64,000 nt of DNA from Viscum album. Taxonomy: Eukaryota > Streptophyta > Magnoliopsida > Santalales > Viscaceae. Positions 23,720 through 37,017 of the stretch are shown here, one piece after another (the first letter of the stretch is position 1; each line of letters opens with the position of its first letter). A program made the translations under genes and the position numbers. The notes under the pieces are model-generated. The model was not told the DNA's origin and did no database searches. It was given only the letters and a program-made list of their open reading frames with translations. The stretch spans positions 946,045,195 through 946,109,194 of the forward strand of contig OY728120.1 in the NCBI GenBank assembly GCA_963277665.1, in the 5' to 3' direction.

Positions 23720-24965
23720 ATTTATCTATGTTTCAATTTTCTCTTTTTTTCCATCTTTCATTATTTCCCATTTCTCCTCCTTGGAACATGACTATTTCTA
23801 ATTTTCAGGCTTTGAAACCATGACATATATGTTGTAGGTACCCTCCAAACTCACTTGTGCTTTTGATTATCATCAGGTTCATGATATTGTAATAAGAGAT
23901 ATGGTCTTCTAAAATTCAGGGGTTGTTTATCCATCAAGACTTTGCTAGCCACAAGGGCATGATCCACACTTGTGGTGTTCATGTTCATGTCCCCACAGCG
24001 TTTTCATGCTATCAGTTGTTTTAAGTCAAAATATCCACTCTCGTTTATTTTATATAATGGATGATATCAAGAAATTGGATAATTCAGGGGTCTTTTATCC
24101 ATCAAGACATTTCTAGACACAAGGGCATGATCCACACTAGTGGTGTTTAGGTTCATGTCCCCACAACTTTTTCATGCCATCAGTTGTTTTAAGTCAAAAT
24201 ATTCACTCTCTCATTTATTTTATATAATGGATGAAAGTAAGAAATGGCACTCAGAAATGTCAACGGGAGAAGGATCCTAAGGGTCCTGTAACTATGGATC
24301 AATCTGTCTTCCAATGCTAACATGTAAGTTTCTATGTTTCAATTTTCTATTTTTTCCATCTTTCATTATTTCCCATTTCTCCTCCATGGAACATGACTAT
24401 TTCTAATTTTCAGGCTTTGAAATCATGACATATATGTTGCAGGTACCCTCCAAACCTATTTGTGCTTTTGATTATCATCCGGATCATGATATTATACTAA
24501 AAGATTCTTGTAACTATAGATCAATCTGTCTTCCAATGATAACATGTAAGTTTCTATGTTTCAATTTTCTCTTTTTTCCATCTTTCATTATTTCCCATTT
24601 CTCCTCCATGGAACATGACTATTTCTAATTTTAAGGCTTTGAAATCATGACATATATGTTGCAGGTACCCTCCAAACCTGCTTGTGCTTTTGATTATCAT
24701 AGAGTTCATGATATTATACTAAAAGATATGGTCTTCTGAAATTCAGGGTTCTTTTACCCATCAAGACTTTGCTGGCCACAAGGGCATGATCCACACTGGT
24801 GGTGTTCAGGTTCATGTCCCCACCGCTTTTTCATGCTATCAGTTGTTTTAAGTCAAAATATCCAATCTCATTTATTTTATATAATGGATGACAACAAGAA
24901 ATGGGATAATTTACTAAGAAATGCCAATAGGAGAAGGAACCCAAGGGGCGTGCAACTATGGGTCA
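23720..24965 (+). repeat. Interleaved tandem repeats in the Helitron
   Basis: Two modules recur. One (TATGTTTCAATTTTCT ... CAGGTACCCTCCAAAC) is at about 23730, 24338 and 24557. The other (CATCAAGAC-TT-CTAG ... TTTATATAATGGATGA) is at about 23932, 24100 and 24757. They encode a short frame VPSKP-CAFDYH in several copies. The pattern suggests repeated local duplication. Confidence 0.7.
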
Positions 24966-27900
24966 ATTTGTCTTCCAAAGATAACATGTAAGTTTTTATG
25001 CCCTTTTTGTGTGGCCTATTGGATCAATGAGTTTTAATTTAAGGTTTTAGATTATTCCATCTGGTCGAATCAATTAAAATTCTTTATGAATTTAATGACT
25101 TTATTTCCAATTAATTTTCATTACTACTTAAATATTTTTATTATATTCTCTTAAAATTCATTATGCCTTTAATGGGTATTTTGAATCAACATCTATAGTT
25201 ATTTCTTCTCTATCTATTTTTATATCCTTTTATTAATTTACTCACATGTGTTCCAAAACTCTATAGGTGGGTATGAGTCTAATTTTTTCATTTTACAATG
25301 ATCTTAACAACATTTTCTTGGGACCGAAGCACCCAAATGGGTCTTCTTTTTTATTTATCTCAACAATTTTGGGTAGATGTGTATATATATGTTTTTCTCA
25401 TTTTATAATATGTGATTTTTATTGCTTGAATTCGGCATCTACGAATGTACTCTAACTACAGGAAATTAAGTGTCTATTCCATGGCTTCTCCTCCTCCCTG
25501 ATCCCTCTATTGTAATTAGTATTTTTTCACATTGGTTAATTTTTTAGCTTCATAGTTTTTATTTATAATAATATCATGATTTGTTCTTCTAAATTATTTA
25601 ATAGCACTAATGTGGTGGTTCCTCTAAAGAAATGAAGTCTGACATTGATTTTTAGCCAAGATACAGTTAGGTTCTCTATTTTGTGAAACATGTGTGATGT
25701 GATTCAATTTAATCAAATTCATTTTATTACATTTCGAATAGTAGATATTTATTGGAACAAGGTTTGTTTCATTTTTCACATTCTATTTCTAATTTATCTT
25801 GAATTTTACTAAAACAGCTCTGGAAAGATTATAGTAAGCAGTAATTTCTTAGTACTACGATTTATTCCCTCACATATGTCCATTATAATGCGAATTTTAT
25901 AATGTGAATTTCTACAAAAGTGGATTCAATAATAAATCATCACAGTGAGTTTACCCAATGGTATGAAAACATGTTCTTAAAACATTAATATTTTTTTCAC
26001 ATCTCTATAATGTTTTATCTATTTACATTTATTCAGTTTTTATTCACATATTAACTTAAACTACTTTCAATTTTTTTATGCAGGATGCGGACCACGTTGA
26101 ATTATCAAGGATTGGTGATCAGAAAGATGATATTTTTGACATGCCTCCATCCATTTATATAATTTTGGTACAATTTTCTAATATCTCTTCAAATTTAATG
26201 TTTCTAAAAATTCACGAACTTTATAATGTATGTTGCCTTCATTTGCACACGAAAAATATAAATTACACACATATTGTGAATCCATGCCCTAAAGCTAATA
26301 CACAATATATGGGAAGAAGATTATGATCAAATATTTTGAACATTTAGATGACCATGGAAGAGGAAGCAATGAGAAAAGTTTGGATTTCCGGAGCTCAAAA
26401 AATGACGATGTTCAATTTCAAGTATCATCTTCCTCCATTTCAGGAAAAATGAAGTCTGAGAAGGTAGACTAACTCTCTTTGCCATGTAGGTAATGCATCT
26501 AAATTAATCTATAATTATTTTCACGTTTATAATAACAGAAAATTGTATATTTCCTATTCAACATTCAAAATATTATTTATTTTTCACTATTGTCTTCGGA
26601 AATGTTTATTATGTTTTCATTTTGTTGTGCTATGATTTATTAATGGTTTTTTTTAGAATGTAGAAAAACATGCTCCATCCCCTCCCCTGCCTTGATATAT
26701 GCCCATATTTAGATTCTTATCCAACTAATTTATGATTTTCTAATCATTTTTAACCCCCCCCCCAATCCACCTAAATTTCATATCATCAACATTTCCCTAA
26801 TTTACCACCTGATTTTTTCGATGTGAGCAACACGTTGCATCAACTCCATGAAAATCCATCGACCAAACTTTTATTTTTCTCGTCATTGATCAATAATGGG
26901 TCGACATAGACCTCATGCACCTCTTGGGTCACTTCGAATACATTGTTACCATTTCAAGGTTTCCTTCACCTTTCCCAATGGAGACCCAATAAAAATAAAT
27001 ATTAGCAATGTAATTTTTTAATGCCTTCTGTTACATTTTCCCGAAAAGGCTGCCTCGAGGTTTTCCATTCAGATAAGTATGTGTCAGTGATGTTGATGTG
27101 TTTCTCATCAACTAACATGTCTTAAATCTATTATGATATATAGGGAAAACCTCCCCCTCCCCCTTATCATGCTTCCTTTATCTTTATAGATTCATTCCTT
27201 ATCTTCTTTTTTTCTAATTTTATAATCTCTTTTTCCATCATCCATGCTACTTGCTGTTGACTCATAACACAAAGAAATAGGAGAATTTTTTGATAAATCA
27301 TTCAATGAACATGTTTACATATCTAACATTCTTTGTAACATTCATTATATCAGTATTTACTTTTTAGGAATTCCATGCACATGTTTATAGAGATTCTGAT
27401 ATTGAAATGTTGTACGAACAGGGGATCAGACTCGATCATCCTGTCATCAGCATTGGATACAAACCATTTCTTCTACTTCCAGAGATCCAACACCAAGGAG
27501 TTCATCCTCTTCATATGCCGCATCATAGGTGGGCAATGCATAAAGTCACCATTTTTATTTGCTGCAGTGTTAAGGCTGCGTTTGAAGGCACTTAACTGAA
27601 AAAACACCACTACAAATAGTTTTCAATAAGTTTTTTTCAACTTAATCCTTAAAAGTACTTATCACTTCTGATGATTTGTTTGAAAAAATAAACATTCTTT
27701 TGATAATAACATCATTGTTTATGTGTTTCTAATCTATTTTCTTCACTATAATATGATTTTTTAATGTATATGTGTTTCCATTCACTCTCAAATATGTTGT
27801 CCACTGTTAATATATTGAATCCACTGATGATGCTGGATCTCATACAATAAATAAAAAGATTTAAGATAATTTTTTTAATATTACGTACAAAAATTCTTCT

Positions 27901-29370
27901 TCATCTATATTTCTATTGAAGTGTTCATCTGTTATCAAGTCATTATCCAATGATTCATCAATTCGATCTTCATTGAAGACATCATTAACTTCATTTCATT
28001 AATTAATATCACCGCTTCCATTTTCAGATTACAACAGTCCTGAAGGTCTTGAACTGGGAGCTGCTCATGAAGGCTCATACAAACAGCCAGTGGTTCAAAA
28101 AGCAGCCCGAACTGTATTGCAGCGACCACCACATTGATGCTGCCTTTCTGTGCTCATTTGCTGCTTTGTATTGAATTTTGTATTGATTATTGGGATGGTT
28201 TGTGTGAGGGAAAAAACTCAATAGTTAAGCATTGAAGTATTTATTTCAATGGATTTGAAAATTGCATTATAGTGGATCTATCTTACTCAAAGGTAACAAG
28301 TTGATTATTGTTGGGGGAATGGAGTCTTTTCAGTAGTAATTTATTGTGTTAGTGTTGTAGTTTAGTCCAGTTGTGGTTTAGTTCTTAGAATGTTGAGTCA
28401 TAATAAGTAGTCCGGAAGTTGTTTTTCTTTGAAATAGAGATATAGTACTTTATTTAAGCAGTTTGAGCACGTTTTATCCATTTCTATGGTTACTTTAAAC
28501 TTTGTCTCTGCTCCATTTCTCAAAAGCCCCACTCAAGGTCATTAATGAAATGTTTATCATTATCCCAACTCAAGCTCATAAATAAAGTTTTTGAGGGGGG
28601 AGGTTAGGGAGAGGGAGGGGGGCGACGACATGAACATCCTGGAATACTATTAAATCATTCCACAACATGCTCTCTCTAATAGACTCAAGTATACAGTCTG
28701 CATGTATAAGTATATGAACCAGACACAGCCCCTACAACAAGGGACAGTTTTTCACACACCACTAATAGCATCAAGGATGTCTTTAGTTAAGGATAAAAAA
28801 TTACATGTCTATCTCCTCATAAGTGGTCCTATAAGAAGCATACTGGAATCCAAATCAACCATGATGAGATTATATTTAGTACTCAGCCCATCAATTTCAT
28901 CAATGTTGAGGTCATTTTTCCTGTATGGAGCATTGGAAGAAGGAAATTCCCACACAGGTTGTTTTCCAATCTAATATGTATTATGTTATTACTATAAGAT
29001 AACATGTTTTACAATCTAATCATTTATTCCATGTTTTGTTATTTACATCATTATGTTCTCAATTATATCATATTTCATATTTCAATGTTCTTATCATTCA
29101 TTTACTTCAAATCTCCATACTTTAAATAATTTTTGATTTCTTATAAATTCTTCTACATATTTTCAAATGTATTTATCCAAAATGTAATCTACTATCATAA
29201 TGATGTTTTTATATTTTGTCTAATTGTATTAAAATATTAAGTATCATTATTTTTTGATTTCAAAATATTGAATATTCATGTTCATTATTAACATTCAAAT
29301 GTAGTATTATCTTCTTAAAAAAATCATTGAACCATATCAACGTTTGAACGCATAATCTAAGAATTGAGTT
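24966..29370 (+). other. Helitron interior, mostly non-coding
   Basis: AT-rich sequence with scattered exon-like islands that I cannot assign. One at 27377-27530 reads ...YRDSDIEMLYEQGIRLDHPVI... Another at 28020-28130 lies between AT-rich flanks. No helicase, Rep, RPA or transposase domain is evident. Confidence 0.5.
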
Positions 29371-29403
29371 ATATCATCGTGTGAATGCACGGGCGAGTAT
29401 TAA
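29371..29403 (+). other. Helitron 3' terminal hairpin and end
   Basis: CGTGTGAATGCACG can form a short stem with a GAAT loop, followed by GGGCGAGTATTAA and a T. The end reads TTAA instead of the usual CTRR; one or two C-to-T and G-to-A changes would explain it. Confidence 0.8.
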
Positions 29404-29643
29404 TAACAAATAACAATAAACACAAAGTCTAGGGTACATCATGCTCAGTCTCTCACCACCACATTTGCATAATTGAATGAATACAAATTATACAATATTG
29501 TCGGATTCCCATGCCAGTCTGCACTTGTGATGTTTCCCAGGCACGTGCCTCAGCATGAATGCAGGCTCTAGGGCCCACAATACGGTAAAAAGGCTGCACA
29601 TGAAAAAAAAATGCAAATAAAGAAAGGACATGGACGAAGGAAA
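29404..29643. repeat. Duplicated block, part B, copy 1, tail after the Helitron
   Basis: It matches 57648-57887 closely. No gene is recognised. Confidence 0.85.
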
Positions 29644-31065
29644 GCTTAAAATATTGAAAAAGGTGAAGAAAAACCAAATATTCACAAGACGCGAGGCGCT
29701 GTCCCTTCTCTTTAGTCCTTATATTTTTTCAATGGAATCTCTTCAGTCCTTACGTAGATCAGAAGAAAGAAACGATACAGTGCTCCGTGTCTATGATCAA
29801 ACATTACCACATCAGTCCTGCCAAAAAGCAAAAGATGCTGAAAGATTATTAAGGTGAGGTTATGGCTATTAAGGAGGAACCATGTCGCAGCAGGGGAACC
29901 TCCGTCCTCTCTGCCCTCACAGTGCTGCATCACCGCATGCGCAGTTGCTTTTTGCCTGCAACTTTGCGAGTTCTCGTGTAAGCCACGCGTCTTTGGGGAA
30001 AAAAAGGGACAATGATAAAGGACCAAAAAGAGTCCCTTAAGTAACTCCCACGTTTTAGACTAAGTGGAATCTTATTTATTTAAAAATTCACAATCTTTTT
30101 GTTCGTTTGTTGATATTTTCCCACGTTTTTGGTCTGTTTTGGTGATTTTTTGGGTTTTTTAAAAGTAAAAAATTAAAGAAGAGGAGAGTGATGTATTTTT
30201 TTTAAAGGATCTAGATAAGCACTGTGTTCATGCTTCATGTTCTCATTAAGGAGGGGCGAATAGGGTTCATCGCCCCTGATTAATTGTTTTTTATCATATT
30301 AGTTATTATTTACTTTTAAGAAGTAATAAATAATATATACAAAATATTTAATAATTATTAATAATATAATTACTGAATTAAAACGTAATAATTTATATAA
30401 AATATATTATGCTGCCACTTATTAATTAATTAGATTGATTAATATATTTTGAAATTTGTTTGAGGTTTTCAGTTGATATAATTATCAATAATTTATTAAA
30501 ATGTAATATATTTATTATTAACTAATAATATATTGTCATGTTATTAATACCATTAATATTATAATATCTAATATTGATAATTTTTTTGATATAATTATTA
30601 GTAACTTATTAATAGGTAATATATTTATTAATTAACAATTGTATTTTATATGATTATGTTATTAATATATTATTATGTTATTAATATAATTAATAGTATA
30701 ATAACTAATATTAATTATTTAATAATAAAAATAAAATAATGTGCATTGAATAATATATTTACTAGTTAATAATTATATTATTTATAATATATTGTGGTAT
30801 GTATTATTAATTAATTAGTTATATAAATAGTAATATAATATTAATAATAATTACAGAATTCATAATTTAAAATTTTATTAATATTTAATAATAAAATTAA
30901 TATGATGATTTATTATACAAAAAAAAAGATGATAACACTAAGAAGTATTGATATAATTAACAAATAGTAATTAGTATTATTACCGATGTAGTTATTAATA
31001 TTAATGTTTCTTAACTGTTCATAAACATTTGTATTAATTTCTAATTATATCAATTCATTAGTTTT
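29644..31065. other. Spacer between block copies
   Basis: 29644-30200 is mixed-composition sequence with no recognised gene. 30260-31065 is extremely AT-rich (TTAATATATTAAT-type words) and has no coding potential. Confidence 0.6.
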
Positions 31066-31139
31066 ATGTAACAAAATATAATATATTAGTGGGGTTTTAA
31101 TTAATGTACAACTAATGATTTTTAAAACATATAATTGTA

Positions 31140-32690
31140 TTAGTCCAACCCGCATCGCTGTCTTGGGTGCCCCTTTGTGCCACAACTAGGTGTGTACATA
31201 ATGCGTCAACGACAAGTTTGTCGATGTCTATGCTCTAACGTGCGCACCTCCTATGTAGCATCTCCAGTACCTACATCCACATCATCCCACGTAACAAACG
31301 GTAGATCTACAATCTCATCGCTCGTACCGTGTCCCGATTACAAGGAAAGTTACTGGTGATCGGAACTCTCTCCAACATGTGAAGAAGATGAATGTTATGT
31401 TGTGGATATCTACGAATGGGAGGAAAATAAAGACTGCAATATAGACCATTCAACCTCTATCATTGCAAAAAAATCTAACATACTAGCATATTGTGTAGCA
31501 AAATCAGGAGCAAACATGTCGGGACCCACTGTATGAATTACCTATGGATGTGGTTGTGCTTGTGCTCATGCTTGTGCCCGTGCCCATGTTTGTGCCTCTA
31601 GTTGTGGTTGTGACTCATTTGAACACAACTAGAAAATGAAGTTACTGCCACAAACATATAACCACGAATTTAAAACTGTGGCTATAGGTGGTTATAGCCA
31701 CGGTTTTAAAACCATGGCTATACACCTGTTTTCTGTAGCCTATGGTCACAGTTTTCAAAAACGTGGCTATATGCCAATTTTTTCAAAGCCCTATAGCCAC
31801 GGTTCTCCAAAACTATGGCTATAGGGTTCTTGCGCTTCTGCGGGAGCAAAATTTGGTGGGAAGCCCAACCACCACGATTTTGAGGCCATTCCCATAGTTT
31901 TTATTAATATATATATCATAATATGTATATATATACACACACACACACACACACATGAATTGTTGCTCGGTGTAGAGGTGAGTACGCTGAATCGCAAAAG
32001 GGAGGTGCATGGATCAAAACTCGCAGGTGTTGTTTTTTATTTAGGTTATTGCCACGGTTTTAACCATGGCTATAGATCAATCACCATAATGGCCAATTTC
32101 GAGGCCTATTTCCACGATTTTAAAAACCGTGGCAATAGGTCGGGACCTACCGCCACAGCGATAGCGGCCACGGTTTTGGGGCCTATTGTCATGGTTTTGA
32201 ACCGTGGCAATAGGCCTTTTGTGTAGTTGTGGAAATAAGAAGTGGAGGAGAATATTACTAATCCTGATCAACATCCTCCTCCTATGCCACATCATCATGT
32301 GTTGCTTCTATAAAAGGTTGGTCACCCTCTAGCACATCTGTCTCTGACTCATCACCCTCAGCATCATCTGACACATCAAAGAAAATATCATGATAAATTT
32401 CATCCATGGGAAGAAACACCTATGTCATTGCTCTATTAAAATAAGCCTGATCAATTGAGCCTCCCTTTGTTGAATCAGAGATATGAATGAGGTGTGCGAG
32501 ACAAGCAATTGAAAAAAAAGAAATTACACAATTAACTAATGTTAATAAAAAACTTTTCAAAAGTGGAAGTGTCACGAACTAACCTGGGTCAATCCTGAAA
32601 CCGGTCACCCGAGCCGACCCGCGATATGGCCCGAGAGACGTTCCCAATCCTCTCTGGTCGGAAACTAGTGCAGAGAAGTAGATAAAACTC
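31140..32690 (-). pseudogene. Plant mobile domain gene 3' end, copy 2
   Basis: This is the minus-strand partner of the pseudogene at 10129-11700. The last exon starts near 32505 and reads HLIHISDSTKGG, AYFNRAMT, a stop, then DEIYHDIFFDVSDDAEG. It aligns with HLLHTSHPVERA, TYFHTLVA and NEIYHDIFFDPPPA of the PMD copy at 55746-56399. After the CACTA-like insertion (31624-32231) the tail continues to the stop at 31140-31142. An upstream exon fragment near 32580-32690 (GPYRGSARVTGFRI) is followed by a GT donor. It is not functional. Confidence 0.72.
31624..32231. mobile_element. Small CACTA-like non-autonomous element, copy 2
   Basis: The ends are CACAACTAGAAAA and (reverse complement) CACAACTACACAAAA, with GAA at 31621-31623 and 32232-32234. 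The interior consists of inverted GCCACGGTTTT units able to fold into hairpins. It is better preserved at its termini than copy 1. Confidence 0.78.
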
Positions 32691-33508
32691 AATTGGGAAT
32701 GATTTAGCCCATAAATGATAGATAAAAAAATAAATATATAGACAAAAACATAAAGGTAAATTAAACACTAGCAGTGGAAAAAATAATGAACTACAACATG
32801 CACCTCCATGTGACCTCATGGATCACCTCTAACCATAGAACCACACTCGCTCCATGGGTGAACCAAAGGTGGATAGAAACATAAACTGAAAAAAGAGTAT
32901 AGGTGTGAGCATTAAAATGCCCAGCAGGAGTGCCAAAGGTTAAACAACACCCCATGATTTACCTTTAAAGATGAAACCATTTCATCATGGTTTGAAATAT
33001 AATAATAAAAATATGGTTTCATTTCCATTTTAAAAATGTAACAATTTTATGTTTCACGGAAACCATTTTCCCTTCTTAATTCCTAAATAATTTCTAAAAA
33101 GGTGAAAGGTTTTCCCAAAACCCATTTTTAAGAAGAGACATAAAATGAAAAAAGCATTCTTGAAAAAAAAACATATCACAAAGTGTTTCAAAACAAGGGG
33201 AAACAAAATACATATAAGTAGATAAAGATGAAAAGGTTTTCTTGTGGAAGAATGACGATTAAAAATGTTTTTACAAAAACGCCATAAAATAAGTGAAATT
33301 AGAATACCTGTAAACCAATTAACACGAGATATTCTTAGACACCGGGTGAAGAGACCCTAGACGCACTCAATTCGGAATCTATCTGTCGGCCTAATGATGT
33401 GATCTACAGTCAATAACCAACCCAACCACTCTCAATTGGCCTCACCAATGGCGCAATCCCCACAACCACTCAATGTGGATCTAGTTCATCTAAGTGGGAC
33501 TAAATAAA

Positions 33509-34287
33509 AACCATCTCTTGAGTATCACTACAATGCCTATAATCCCTTTTTAATAGCATAATGGAGAAGCGAGGAGCTTGTTACACGCTTTGCACTAACT
33601 CGGGTGCCAACATACAGGCCTTGCCTACTTACCGACATTGTTCATGTGGAGACCCTCTCTAGTGGAGGATAACCATGGGGGTGCCCCTCATACAGTAACC
33701 ATTTAGAAGGTTCCAATTGGGACTACACATCATGGGAGTTCAAAAATAATTTTCAAGAGAAATACTTAAAGGAGCCAAGCAGGCCTTACAACTTTTAATG
33801 AATCATCATTTAGAAAACCAATTGAATATTGAAAATAATTTTCATTTTCCAATGCAAAGTTGATAGCATATATTAACCTGAAAAACTTATGTTGCATGTT
33901 TAGGTAAATTATACGAAATGAATGAAGTAACCATTTCTATGTGCCACAACTAATTTTCATAACATGTACGCACCACACAATAAAAAACATATTTTAAAAA
34001 AACTCAAGTAATCAAGGAATTCAAATTAAATGCTCATACATAGGGAACCAACCTTAAAATACATTTCTTTTGACAATGGAAACCCGAATCCACATGAAAG
34101 GGGTTCCAGAGAAGCAAAAGTTGCAACGAGGGACTTTGGTGAAGAAAAACCCTCCTTTAAAATTACACACATATGAACCGATACATACATACATACATAC
34201 ATACATACCCCTAACTACAATGAAAATATTCCCCTAACTACAATGAAAATATGAACCGATACATACATACATACATACATACATACA

Positions 34288-34323
<36 letters not shown>

Positions 34324-35563
34324 TACCCCTAACTACAATGAAAATATTCCTCTCATCATGAGAGAATATATACAAAGAGAATATATATATGTGTGTGCGT
34401 GTGTGTGTGTGTGTGTGTTTCCTGTGCATATGTGTGCTAGATGCCTTCACGAGCACCGACCCAAGATACACTAGAAAAACATGAGATATCTAAAAGTAAC
34501 AAAATCCCTAATTAAAACTAGACTGAACAATTAGAACAAAATAAAGCATGTTAGTATAATAAAATTCATTTAACAATCCATATGAAAATTATAAATAACT
34601 TACGAGACCTTAAAAATACACAATCATACTTTAAAAATCATCATAATTATTTTTTGGACAAAGGAAAAAGACATGTTATTTTTAAAAATCAGAGGCAACC
34701 CAAATGATAGAGTTTAGAAAATTAAATTGAAACATAATTTCATCTATAAAGATATCATAATTACCCATAATAAAATTATTAGATATAAAAAATTTCAATT
34801 TAAAATTCATCCAATAAAATACCCAAAAATTATAAGGACTAACATACAGAAAACCTACCTCAAAAAGCCGGAATCAAATTGAAATGGGTCAAAAGCTTTA
34901 ATAATGGGTGGGAGAAGTCCCAAATAGGGCATCACATACCCTAGAAAATCAAAGCCATAAGAAATCGAGATAAAACACCCCTATGGGGTTCGTCCATGAG
35001 CGACGTGCAGTGAGTGGAGATGGAGGAAAGAAAAGATGAAATAGAGGGAGAATGAGGTCATATCTTAAGTATTCAAACCAAAATTGTGAAGAAACTGTGT
35101 GAAATAGACAAAGGACATGATTTCGGTGGTGGGGGGGGGGCAGTGCGTGGGAGGGTGAGGGAAGGGGGGATGTGTCGCGTGGGGAATGGATAGGGGGTTT
35201 GGGTATAATTTTGTGTTTTTTATTATCATAATTAATAATTATAATAATAATTTATTTTTATTATTTTAAACTAATATGTATTCACACCTATGCACCCTTT
35301 ACTAGGCACATTGGCCGCCCGAATGGGGTGGTCACACAGTTTAATAAACTGTATTCCAACCACGCGAAACCACTCTTCCCGGGTGAAAGATCCACCCTCA
35401 CGGTTTCCACAAGGTTTGACCAACTGTGCGGTTTAACGACATGACACATTTAAAGATTAAATTTTTTAAGATTTGACCATATTAAAAACAGAGACCTTCA
35501 AAGAAAAAAATATAATTAATTAAATAAATAAAATGATCATTAAATAAGGGTTGGGATGTGACA
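33509..35563 (-). repeat. Probable LTR remnant of a second minus-strand Ty3-gypsy element
   Basis: On the minus strand this begins TGTCACATCCCAACCC at 35563, directly after the purine run GAGGGGAGAAT. That is the polypurine tract/3' LTR junction common in plant gypsy elements. The left limit is set only by loss of homology to copy 1 at 33508. No coding domain is seen. Inside are (CATA)n arrays and a G-run near 35130. Confidence 0.5.
34180..34420. repeat. (CATA)n arrays with a repeated 22-bp cassette and a (TG)n tract
   Basis: (CATA)n occurs at 34180-34208 and 34259-34316, and (TG)n at about 34387-34420. Between them CCCCTAACTACAATGAAAAT appears at about 34207, 34231 and 34326. The layout points to slippage that copied the cassette with the microsatellite. 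Confidence 0.85.
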
Positions 35564-35574
35564 ATTCTCCCCTC
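35564..35574 (-). other. Polypurine tract of the LTR remnant
   Basis: The minus strand reads GAGGGGAGAAT immediately before the TGTCACATCCC start of the LTR. Confidence 0.55.
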
Positions 35575-36105
35575 ATGACCCTTTATTCCCCCATAAACCC
35601 ATCAGACTTTCCAAGGAAGACACAAGTAAGGTACTCTAACTAGAGAATAAAACCACCCAAACTCCAAACCACTCAACTTTTGAATTTACATGTCACTCCC
35701 AACCAAATTCATAAAATAAGACAAAGAGAAAACACTCACAATGCATCTCCCCACCATTTAAGGACTTTTCTATAATGGTGAATCAATAAGGCAAGGTTTC
35801 TCCAATAGAGTTTCTACAAAACACAACCCAAACTCCCAAATGATCGGATTTAATCAGAACATACAACTAGAAAATTATTCAAAACCCCACTAAAACGAAC
35901 ACTGATTCTCCAATATATTCATACTAGGATCAAAACTAATAGTATCACTAGAACATGATAGATGAATAAAGAGAGAAATAATGAAATAAGGAAATAGAGG
36001 AATACCTCAAAAGACTTACCCAACTATTCTCAAAGAAAATCACAACCTTGAGTGAATCTCGATGATTTCCTAAATAAAGGACCACCAACACACTCATCAC
36101 CAGTT
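35575..36105. other. Possible internal end of the LTR remnant
   Basis: This 0.5 kb separates the polypurine tract from the point where homology to copy 1 resumes. I see no readable domain. It may be 3' internal sequence of the truncated gypsy element. Confidence 0.35.
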
Positions 36106-37017
36106 GGGCAAGCCGTGTATGGGATACACGATTCGACCCTAACCTGAAGGGACTACACGTCGTTTCTAGTGGGCTACACAGCGTGCAGTCCGGTTTCCAT
36201 GTGCTAGTTAACCCGGGTCAATACCACTTGGGTTAAAGGTCATTAATGGTGTCATTAATTCCTAATTAACACAATATCTCAAATTGATTACCGAACCAAA
36301 TCTTGGTGTGTTAAACAATACTACACAATGTGTAATTCCAGTTACATGGTGTGTAGTCTGGTGTTGTACAGCTAGGATCCTTGGCACCTTTGGATGAAAT
36401 CCTTGGTTTTATTTTATTCATAAAATCGAATGTTTTAATTAGATCTACATGAAACGAATAAGGATGAAATAAATATCATGTTTCAGATTTAAAAGAAAAA
36501 TTAAAGTTGAATTGAAAAACTAAAATTTTAAAGTGTAAATCATCAACGAATTATTTAAATAATTATAAACAATAATATGCCTACTCTAATGTCACTTGTA
36601 GGTTCCAGCCGCAGTGGAAGCGCAGGAGGGACAATAGACAACTTTGATTATTTCCATATTCAATGAACAATCCAGGATCTATGCGATGATTAATGTCATG
36701 ATCTCCAGAATTCAATCAAAGAAATAGGAAAAAGGAATAGAAACCCGAAACTAAGAGATAAGATCGTCAATTTTTTTATAATTAATTTTATTAAATAAGA
36801 ATTACCTCCAAGGTGATTTTTTCTTCATAGATGCATTCATCCATAGAGTTGTAGGTGTACCATCATTGTGTTGTAGAGTTCAAGGGTATATCCCCTCTAG
36901 TGGTGATCCACACATGTTCCACGTTTCTACGGATAGCGCAGAAGAAGTATCTAGGTGCTGGCATGGAAGATCCTTGCACTTTCTATTTCCTCCTTTGATC
37001 GCCTTGAGAACCGATTC
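36106..37017. repeat. Duplicated block, part B, copy 2, left piece
   Basis: It matches 13596-14504. It is cut at 37017 by the Athila element and resumes at 47595. Confidence 0.9.

Larger units (their letters stand above)
19927..29403 (+). mobile_element. Helitron, non-autonomous, ~9.5 kb
   Basis: The 5' end is TCTATATATATACTA after an A. The 3' end has the hairpin CGTG(T/C)GAATGCACG followed by GAGTATTAA and then T; the related copy at 58271-58293 keeps the canonical GAGTACTAG. Insertion between A and T is shown by the empty site in the second block copy (between 57647 and 57648). No Rep or helicase motifs are seen, so it depends on another element for movement. The interior contains a GC-rich captured segment, two sets of tandem duplications and a second 5'-like end. 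Confidence 0.88.
31066..33508. repeat. Duplicated block, part A, copy 2
   Basis: It is the homologue of 10055-12523 in the same orientation. Both copies hold the same CACTA-like insertion at the same site. The stretch after about 32690 has no identified domain. Confidence 0.9.

Noticed and set aside
34238..34471. ORF of Tyr-Val-Cys-Met repeats
   Set aside because: It is the (CATA)n array read on the minus strand.
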